Shown here: positions 58,427 to 64,000 of the stretch, piece after piece
How the letters are laid out: each line of letters starts with the position of its first letter
Numbering within the stretch: position 1 is the first letter of the stretch
Notes under the pieces: model-generated
Seen by the model: only the letters and a program-made list of their open reading frames with translations
Databases searched by the model: none
What the model was told of the DNA's origin: nothing
Source: Gemmatimonas phototrophica
Lineage (GTDB): Bacteria; Gemmatimonadota; Gemmatimonadetes; Gemmatimonadales; Gemmatimonadaceae
Assembly: GCA_945869195.1 (NCBI GenBank)
Contig: CAMBNV010000008.1
Span: 65,367 to 129,366, forward strand
Direction of reading: 5' to 3'
Length of the DNA stretch: 64,000 nt
Program-made: the position numbers and the translations under genes

Positions 58427-59419
58427 TCATTGAGCGGCATCGAGCCCCATGCGCGTGCGCACCGTGTCCATCGTCTCCCGTGCCACGAGTCGCGCCCGGC
58501 GCGCCCCCTCGTGCAGCATCGCGTCCACCTCCTGCGGCCGGTCGTGCAACTCAGCCGCGCGCACGCGAATCGGGGTGAGCTCATCCATCATGTGCGCGTG
58601 CAGGGCCTTCTTGCAATCCATGCAGCCCCACCCCGCGCTGCGGCACTTCTCCTCGACCTCGGCGACCACCGGCGGTGGCGAGAAGGCACGGTGTAGCGGA
58701 TACACGACCGGGCACTTCGCCGGCTCGCCAGCGTCGGTTTTGCGCTGGCGCGCCGGATCAGTGACCGCAGGCCGCAGCTTTTCCCACACCTGTTCCGGCG
58801 ACTCGAGCAGCCCGATCGTATTGCCGATCGACTTCGACATCTTCGCCTGGCCGTCGAGCCCGGGGATGCGGCGAGTCGGCGTGAGCTTGGGCTGCGGCTC
58901 GGGGAAGAACGGCACGTCAGGGGAGAACCGCGCGTTCCAGTTCCGCGCCACCACACGGGACAACTCCAAGTGCTGTACCTGATCCTCGCCGACGGGAACG
59001 GTGTCCGCGAGATAGAGGAGGATGTCCGCCGCCTGCAGCACGGGATAGTTGAGGATCCCCGCCATCACCTGCTCCTGCCGGGCCGATTTTTCCTTGAACT
59101 GGACCTGACGCTCGAGCTCACCCAGCGGTGTGATCGTGTTGAAGATCCACGCCAGCTCGGTGTGTTCGGGGACGTCCGACTGGACGAAGATCGCGGCCCG
59201 CGATGCGTCGAGCCCCGAGGCGAGGAGCCCAACCGCCATGTCGCGCGTACGGCGGCGCAGGTCCTCGGGCGCGAACGCGATCGTGATCGCGTGATAGTTT
59301 ACGATGCAGAAGAACGATTCGTGCTCGTGCTGCAGCGCAACCCAATTCTTGACCGCTCCGAGGTAGTTCCCGATGTGGAGCTCACCCGAGGGCTGGATTC
59401 CGCTGAAGATGCGTGGCAT
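58427..59419 (-). CDS. trpS: Tryptophanyl-tRNA synthetase
   Basis: 330 aa, class I. Charges tRNA-Trp. HIGH motif as HIGN in SGIQPSGELHIGNYLGA and the KMSKS motif in GQAKMSKSIGNTIGLLES. VPVGEDQVQHLELSR is the tryptophan/ATP pocket region. C-terminal anticodon-binding helices follow, ending TRMGLDAAQ. Length is normal. The start lies only 23 bases from the divergent inositol monophosphatase ATG, so promoters of one or both genes must overlap coding sequence. Between its stop and pilT are 199 bases in which I see no gene. Confidence 0.97.
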   Translation of the reverse strand: MPRIFSGIQPSGELHIGNYLGAVKNWVALQHEHESFFCIVNYHAITIAFAPEDLRRRTRDMAVGLLASGLDASRAAIFVQSDVPEHTELAWIFNTITPLGELERQVQFKEKSARQEQVMAGILNYPVLQAADILLYLADTVPVGEDQVQHLELSRVVARNWNARFSPDVPFFPEPQPKLTPTRRIPGLDGQAKMSKSIGNTIGLLESPEQVWEKLRPAVTDPARQRKTDAGEPAKCPVVYPLHRAFSPPPVVAEVEEKCRSAGWGCMDCKKALHAHMMDELTPIRVRAAELHDRPQEVDAMLHEGARRARLVARETMDTVRTRMGLDAAQ

Positions 59420-59442
59420 GCCACGAAGTTACGGAGCGTGAG

Positions 59443-60270
59443 ATGGGCTATCAACCGGAGCGACGCGATCTGCTCGAGATCGTGGTGCGGGCGGCGCGCG
59501 AGGCGGCCGGGGTGATTCGTGCCGCGGCCCCTCGGGCGCGGAACCTCGACTGGCGCTCCAAGGGCCCCACCGACTTCGTGAGCGAGGTCGATATCGCCGC
59601 CGAGGAGTGCATCCTCTCGATCGCCGCCCGCGAGCTGCCCGGCGCCTCCATCCTCGCCGAGGAATCCGCCGCAACCACCCCGCCGGAGCGGGTGGCCCGT
59701 GGCCTCGCCCTGGTCATCGACCCCCTCGACGGAACGACCAACTTCCTGCACGGATACCCTGCATACGCCGTCTCGATTGGGGTGCTCCTCGACGGCGAAC
59801 CGGTCGCCGCCGTCGTCTATAACGTTGCCGGCGACGAGATCTTCACGGCCACCGCCGGGGGCGGCGCCTTTATGAACGGCGTGCCGATCCGCGTCAGCAC
59901 AATCGTGGACCCTCAACGCGCGCTCATCGGCACGGGGTACCCGTTCAAGGACCCCACCGACATCCCCCCGTATCTGGCGCAGCTGTCGCGCGTGATGGCA
60001 CAGGTCTCTGGTGTCCGCTGGCCCGGCGCCGCGAGCCTTGATCTCGCGAGCGTCGCGAGCGGTCGATTCGATGCCTTTTGGGAGAACCTCCTTTCGCCCT
60101 GGGACTTCGCCGCGGGGATGTTGCTCGTGCGCGAGTCCGGTGGGCTTGCGACGACCATTACCGGCTCGCCCTTGCGTGGCGTCGCCCGGTCCAGCGTCCT
60201 GGTCGGAAACCCAGCGATGCACGCCTGGCTACGCCAGGCACTTCAGCAATCGCAGCTGACCGATCCGTAG
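59443..60270 (+). CDS. Inositol monophosphatase family protein
   Basis: 275 aa from ATG 59443, with GGAG six bases upstream. An earlier in-frame ATG would overlap trpS. Mg-dependent phosphatase motifs are ILAEESAATTPP, the IDPLDGTTNFLHG signature, and the second motif in WPGAASLDLASVASGRFDAF and PWDFAAGMLLVRESGG. It hydrolyses inositol 1-phosphate, or, in relatives, fructose-1,6-bisphosphate, histidinol phosphate or PAP. The exact substrate is not deducible. Located divergent to trpS and 81 bases before ftcD. Confidence 0.93.
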   Translation: MGYQPERRDLLEIVVRAAREAAGVIRAAAPRARNLDWRSKGPTDFVSEVDIAAEECILSIAARELPGASILAEESAATTPPERVARGLALVIDPLDGTTNFLHGYPAYAVSIGVLLDGEPVAAVVYNVAGDEIFTATAGGGAFMNGVPIRVSTIVDPQRALIGTGYPFKDPTDIPPYLAQLSRVMAQVSGVRWPGAASLDLASVASGRFDAFWENLLSPWDFAAGMLLVRESGGLATTITGSPLRGVARSSVLVGNPAMHAWLRQALQQSQLTDP

Positions 60271-60351
60271 CGGCGCCAGAGATTTCGATAGATTCCCCTG
60301 GCCGACCGGGCGTCTCCGCCCGCGCCGCTGCCTCACTCCAGATCCGTGCAT

Positions 60352-61869
60352 ATGTCCCTCGTCGAGTGTGTCCCGAACTTCTCCGAAGGCCGTCGGCCCG
60401 AGGTCATCGCCGCCATCCGCGACGCGATCGCTGCGGTTGAAGGCACGGTCATTCTCGACGTCTCGAGCGACCCGAGCCACAATCGTACTGTCGTCACCTT
60501 TGTCGCCCCTGTGGCGAGCGCAGCCAACGCCGCTTTTGCCGGGATCGCCAAGGCCGCCGCGCTGATTGACCTGAACAATCACAGTGGAGAACACCCGCGC
60601 ATCGGCGCGACCGACGTCTGCCCCTTCATTCCCCTTGAAGGCGCCTCGATGGAGGACTGCATTGTCCTCGCGCGCACCCTCGGCGAGCGCGTCGGAAAGG
60701 AACTCAGCATCCCCGTATTTCTCTATGAGCGCGCGGCCGCCCGCCCTGACCGCACCAACCTCGCGGACATCCGCCGCGGCGAGTTTGAACTCGCCAAGTC
60801 CGAGATCGGCACCCACCCCAACCGCGTCCCCGACTTCGGCCCGAACGCCGTGCACCCGACCGCCGGCGCCACCGTCATCGGGGCACGCCCCTTTCTCGTC
60901 GCCTTCAACGTCTACCTCGGCGGCAAGGAGAACCTCCACGTCGCCAAGAGTGTTGCGAAGGCCGTACGAGGCTCCTCAGGCGGCCTCAAGGGCGTGAAGG
61001 GGCTCGGGATGGAGGTGGATGGTCAGGCCCAGGTCTCGATGAACCTGGTTGACCTCGACACCACCCCGCTCCACCGCGCCTACGAGATGGTCAGGATGGA
61101 GGCCGAGTCGCTGGGCGTGACCCCCACCTGGAGCGAAATCGTCGGACTCGTCCCCGAACGCGCGCTCTTCGAGGCCGCCGCTCGCCATCTCCGCTGGCGC
61201 ACCTTCACACCCGACCTCGTACTCGAACGCCAGGTCCGCAAAGTCGCCGCGGGCGGCGAGTCGCTCAGTGGTTTCGTCGCCGACGTCGCGTCATCGGCAC
61301 CGGTGCCCGGCGGCGGGTCGGTCGTCGCGCACATCGGCTCTCTTGGCGCTGCGCTCGTGCAGATGGTCGCGGGACTTACGATCGGCCGGAAAAAGTACGC
61401 CGCCGTCGAGAGTGAGATGAAAGAGCTGGCGCTCCGCGCCACGCACCTTGTGCGCCGCCTCTCGGAGTTAAAGAACGAAGACGCCGCCGCCTACACGCTC
61501 GTGAGCAACACCTACAAGCTCCCGAAAGAGTCGCTTGAGCAACAGCACTCCCGCGACGCCGCCATCCAGAGCGCGCTGGTCACGGCAGCTGAGGTCCCGC
61601 TCGAAACCGCGCGCTGGTGTGCCGAGGTCGCGACGCTCGCGGCGATCTGCGCCGAGAAGGGCAACACCAATGCCGCCAGCGACGCGGGGGTGGCTGCGCT
61701 GCTCGCCGAGGCGGGCTGCCGAGGCGCGGCGTACAACGTGCGCATCAATGTGAGCGCGATGCCAGACAAGGCGGCCGGAGCCTCGCTGGCCGCCGAAGCT
61801 GAGCGCCTGGTGGCGACCGCCGGCACGCACGCCAAGCGCGCTGCCGCAGCGGTCGAAGCGCACCTCTAG
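60352..61869 (+). CDS. ftcD: Fused glutamate formiminotransferase / formimidoyltetrahydrofolate cyclodeaminase
   Basis: 505 aa from ATG 60352; GTG 60346 would add two residues. The N-terminal half (1-300) is formiminotransferase: LVECVPNFSEGRRPEVI, SDPSHNRTVVTFV, NHSGEHPRIGATDVCPFIPL, GPNAVHPTAGATVIGARPFL. The C-terminal third (about 320-500) is cyclodeaminase: VASSAPVPGGGSVVAHIGSL, KYAAVESEMKEL, and a four-helix bundle. Together they transfer the formimino group from formiminoglutamate to folate and release ammonia, the last steps of histidine breakdown. Many bacteria keep the two halves separate. No hut genes are adjacent. Its stop is 2 bases from the convergent map stop. Confidence 0.93.
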   Translation: MSLVECVPNFSEGRRPEVIAAIRDAIAAVEGTVILDVSSDPSHNRTVVTFVAPVASAANAAFAGIAKAAALIDLNNHSGEHPRIGATDVCPFIPLEGASMEDCIVLARTLGERVGKELSIPVFLYERAAARPDRTNLADIRRGEFELAKSEIGTHPNRVPDFGPNAVHPTAGATVIGARPFLVAFNVYLGGKENLHVAKSVAKAVRGSSGGLKGVKGLGMEVDGQAQVSMNLVDLDTTPLHRAYEMVRMEAESLGVTPTWSEIVGLVPERALFEAAARHLRWRTFTPDLVLERQVRKVAAGGESLSGFVADVASSAPVPGGGSVVAHIGSLGAALVQMVAGLTIGRKKYAAVESEMKELALRATHLVRRLSELKNEDAAAYTLVSNTYKLPKESLEQQHSRDAAIQSALVTAAEVPLETARWCAEVATLAAICAEKGNTNAASDAGVAALLAEAGCRGAAYNVRINVSAMPDKAAGASLAAEAERLVATAGTHAKRAAAAVEAHL

Positions 61870-61871
61870 CG

Positions 61872-62627
61872 TCAGCCGAGCGTCGTCAGGACGCGCGGCC
61901 CATCGGCCGTGATTGCCACCGTATGCTCAAAGTGCGCCGACAGCGTCTCGTCGAGCGTCACGATCGTCCACCGGTCCTTGAGCGTCTTAGTCGCGGCACC
62001 TCCCGCGTTCACCATCGGCTCGATCGCGATTGTCATGCCCACGAGTAGCTTGGGCCCGCGCTTCGGCTTCCCATGGTTCGGCACCTGCGGGTCCTCATGC
62101 ATCGCCGCGCCGACACCGTGGCCCACAAGGTCGCGCACCACCGAGAAGCCGGCCTTGACCACCACGCGCTCCACCGCCGCGCCGATGTCGCCGATGTGGT
62201 TCCCCACCTGCGTCTCGGCGATCCCCGCCCAGAGCGACGCCTCGGTCACGTCCAGCAAGCGCTGCTTCTCGGGCAGGATTTTTCCGACAGCGTAGGTCCA
62301 CGCCGAATCGGTGTGAAACCCACCATAGTGCACGCCGATGTCAACCGAAATGATGTCGCCGGCCGCGAGGATCCGTTTGGCCGACGGAATGCCGTGCACA
62401 ATCTCGTCGTTGATCGAGATGCAGGCCGATCCCGGAAAACCATAGAGGCCTTTGAAGGACGGCGTCGCCCCCGCATGGGAGCGGATGAACGACTCAACCA
62501 TCGCATCAAGCGCGAGCGTACTGACACCGGGTTCGATCGCGGGCTTCACGTGCTGGTGCGTAGCGGCGAGGATTCGACCGCCAGCTGCCATCGTCTCGAG
62601 CTCGCGCGGACTCTTGAGCTGAATCAC
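61872..62627 (-). CDS. map: Methionine aminopeptidase type I
   Basis: 251 aa from GTG 62627, which overlaps the adk stop (GTGA). Removes the initiator Met. All five metal ligands are in view: Asp in IISVDIGVHYGGFHTDSAW (two), His in VGHGVGAAMHEDPQVPNHG, Glu in IAIEPMV, and Glu in TIVTLDETLSAHFEHT. Normal length, no N-terminal extension. Position directly after adk in the spc-operon tail (secY-adk-map) is the classical bacterial order. Confidence 0.97.
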   Translation of the reverse strand: MIQLKSPRELETMAAGGRILAATHQHVKPAIEPGVSTLALDAMVESFIRSHAGATPSFKGLYGFPGSACISINDEIVHGIPSAKRILAAGDIISVDIGVHYGGFHTDSAWTYAVGKILPEKQRLLDVTEASLWAGIAETQVGNHIGDIGAAVERVVVKAGFSVVRDLVGHGVGAAMHEDPQVPNHGKPKRGPKLLVGMTIAIEPMVNAGGAATKTLKDRWTIVTLDETLSAHFEHTVAITADGPRVLTTLG

Positions 62628-63262
62628 CGACCGACGGTCGCGAGTGCGCGGACCGTGACGTCGGCGAACGAGCCCGTCGCGTCGATGTGCGCCACGTTCG
62701 CGCCATGGGCGACATACCAGGCGAGCACCGGCGCGGTCTGCGCCTCGTACACACGAAGACGGTGCAGGATCGCGTCAGGTTCGTCATCCTGCCGGCGGAC
62801 GAGCACGCCGCCGCAGTTATTCGGGCAGGGTCCGCCCCGCTCGAAGCCGGTGAACGGCTTCTGTTCCTTGTCGCACGTCGTGCGGCCCGACAGCCGCTCG
62901 ACCAACAGCTCACCGGCGATGTCGAAGACCAGCACGACGTCGACCTTCCGACCGAGCTCCTGGGTGACCCGGGCGAGTCCTTCGGCCTGCGGCACCGTGC
63001 GCACCACACCGTCAAGGATCACCCCATTGGCCTGCGCGGGGAGGGCCAGCGCTTCCTTCATGATGCCGAGGATGACGGCGTCGGGGACGAGATCGCCGCG
63101 GTCCATGAAACCCTTGGCCTCGAGCCCGAGCGTCGTGCCGTCCTTGACGGCGGCCCGGAGCACGTCTCCTGTAGCGATTTTGGGGACGCCAAGGGCGGCG
63201 GCAATCCGCTCCCCCTGCGTCCCCTTTCCCGCGCCGGGCGGGCCGAGTAGTACGACGATCAT
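62624..63262 (-). CDS. adk: Adenylate kinase
   Basis: 212 aa. Interconverts AMP, ADP and ATP. P-loop LGPPGAGKGTQGERIA at residues 7-18, AMP site FMDRGDLVPDAVI, the DGVVRTVPQAEGL segment and Arg-rich RRQDDEPDAILHRL. The long LID has CDKEQKP and PCPNNCGG. Zinc-binding LIDs use four Cys; here only three Cys are visible, with a Cys-x-Lys-Glu where the first CxxC should be. The LID may therefore bind no zinc or use another ligand. 31 bases after secY and joined to map by GTGA. Confidence 0.96.
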   Translation of the reverse strand: MIVVLLGPPGAGKGTQGERIAAALGVPKIATGDVLRAAVKDGTTLGLEAKGFMDRGDLVPDAVILGIMKEALALPAQANGVILDGVVRTVPQAEGLARVTQELGRKVDVVLVFDIAGELLVERLSGRTTCDKEQKPFTGFERGGPCPNNCGGVLVRRQDDEPDAILHRLRVYEAQTAPVLAWYVAHGANVAHIDATGSFADVTVRALATVGR

Positions 63263-63293
63263 CGGTTCCGCCCGAGCTGGGAGGTCTGGCGCC

Positions 63294-64000
63294 CTAGAAG
63301 CCAGCGCCGGCGTTACGACCGCGGAACTTGACGCGGCCCTTCTTCATGAAGCCATCATACTTGCGGAGCAGGAGATGCTGTTGCACCTGCGCCATCGTGT
63401 CGAGAGCCACACCCACCACGATGAGAAGCGACGTCCCGCCGAACTGGAACGGCACCGCGAAGAAATCAGCCAGCCAGATCGGGAGCAGTGCGATGATGGT
63501 CAGGAAAATCGCGCCCGGCAGCGTGACGCGTTCGACGATGTGACCGATGTATTCCGCCGTCTTGGAGCCCGGCTTGATGCCCGGGATGAATCCGCCCTGC
63601 TTCTTCAGGTTCTCCGACAGGTCGGCCGGATTGAAAATGATCGAGGTGTAGAAGTACGTGAAGAAAATGATCAGCGTCGCGGAGAGCACGTAGTACAGAC
63701 CGGTGCCCGGCGCGAGGTAGTCGGCCATGTCGGCGAGCCAGGGGTTGCCGGAGAACTGCGCGGCCGCGCCGGGGACGACAATGAGCGACTGGGCGAAGAT
63801 GATCGGCATTACGCCCGCGGAGTTGATGCGGATCGGAATGTGATTGCGCGCGGCTTCCCGCTGCCGCCCCTTTGCCATCGTGCGCTGCGGGATCTGGATC
63901 GCAATTTTGCGTGACGCCAGCGTGATCATGACCACGCCCGCCACCACCGCGGCCATCACGCCCGTCATCGCGATAAGCGCCAGCGGCGTTACCGCCCCCG
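63294..64000 (-). CDS. secY: Preprotein translocase SecY, 5' end cut by window edge
   Basis: About 235 C-terminal residues of the SecYEG channel subunit. The frame is open through the window edge at 64000, beyond the ATG at 63968. Family segments: RKIAIQIPQRTMAKGRQREA, HIPIRINSAGVMPIIFAQSL, FFTYFYTSIIFNPADLSENL, GGFIPGIKPGSKTAEYI, and ERVTLPGAIFLTIIALLP. Transmembrane helices 6-10 are covered. The cytoplasmic tail is KKGRVKFRGRNAGAGF. Followed by adk and map. Confidence 0.97.
   Translation of the reverse strand, partial: GAVTPLALIAMTGVMAAVVAGVVMITLASRKIAIQIPQRTMAKGRQREAARNHIPIRINSAGVMPIIFAQSLIVVPGAAAQFSGNPWLADMADYLAPGTGLYYVLSATLIIFFTYFYTSIIFNPADLSENLKKQGGFIPGIKPGSKTAEYIGHIVERVTLPGAIFLTIIALLPIWLADFFAVPFQFGGTSLLIVVGVALDTMAQVQQHLLLRKYDGFMKKGRVKFRGRNAGAGF

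Noticed and set aside
58330-58442. Short minus-strand frame (MPLNDLIVEAVRLDL...) overlapping the end of trpS
   Set aside because: About 36 codons, overlaps the trpS end out of frame, and resembles no known protein. Insufficient support.
1-64000. tRNA, rRNA, CRISPR array, prophage or complete insertion sequence
   Set aside because: Scanned the few intergenic stretches and found no tRNA T-arm pattern, regular spacer repeats, transposase or integrase motifs.

Overview
The window comes from a GC-rich, Gram-negative-type bacterium, most plausibly a member of the Gemmatimonadota (inference). Supporting signs are the outer-membrane protein types (DUF5916, a BamA-like barrel fused to a peptidase and propeller, terminal-aromatic barrels), the many secreted M20-family hydrolases, lipoprotein and Tat signals, a kinase/FHA signalling cassette and a typical secY-adk-map order. 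I found no rRNA, tRNA, CRISPR array, prophage or intact insertion sequence. Coding density is very high, and genes in the same direction are usually joined by ATGA, GTGA, TGATG or TAATG overlaps.

Layout. 1-15.9 kb is mainly secreted and catabolic functions: LVIVD protein and DUF305 lipoprotein; DUF5916 outer-membrane protein; M20D amidohydrolase; PQQ-type sugar dehydrogenase; Tat-exported amidohydrolase; D-2-hydroxyacid dehydrogenase; a MatB/MatC-like malonate activation and uptake pair; serine hydrolase; thioesterase; SDR; Pr6Pr membrane protein. 16.0-19.2 kb has class II ribonucleotide reductase (nrdJ) with a strong terminator, then a low-GC gap and a wrecked gamma-carbonic-anhydrase (YrdA-like) gene. 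19.2-22.2 kb is a 998-aa peptidase/propeller/barrel outer-membrane protein. 22.3-27.7 kb is a four-gene Ser/Thr phosphorylation cassette: zinc-ribbon double-FHA protein, membrane kinase, PP2C phosphatase and an FHA protein tethered to a trypsin-like protease. 27.7-31.2 kb is a murQ-anmK-nagZ peptidoglycan-recycling operon, followed by a small outer-membrane protein and gamma-glutamyltransferase.

33.9-53.6 kb is one long minus-strand run of about 20 tightly packed genes, from glycyl-tRNA synthetase down to ccdA. At its centre is a MoxR/DUF58/BatA/DUF4159 cluster. Upstream of MoxR it carries a GAF protein, a 98-aa unknown and a 107-aa protein that looks like a ubiquitin fold. MoxR itself appears to start at a CTG codon whose bases overlap the stop of the ubiquitin-like gene. 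This is the best candidate here for an undescribed system. Downstream come a histone-deacetylase-like amidohydrolase, CorA, a 70-aa kinase N-terminal fragment, priA, a small unknown, a Fur-family regulator and ccdA.

53.7-64.0 kb is housekeeping: ypdA, purA, dapA, pilT, trpS, an inositol monophosphatase, a fused formiminotransferase-cyclodeaminase, map, adk and the 3' part of secY (the end of the ribosomal-protein spc operon). Distinctive small signals include five 7-base repeats filling the purA-ypdA gap, nine C residues beside the DUF305 start codon and a hairpin terminator after dapA.
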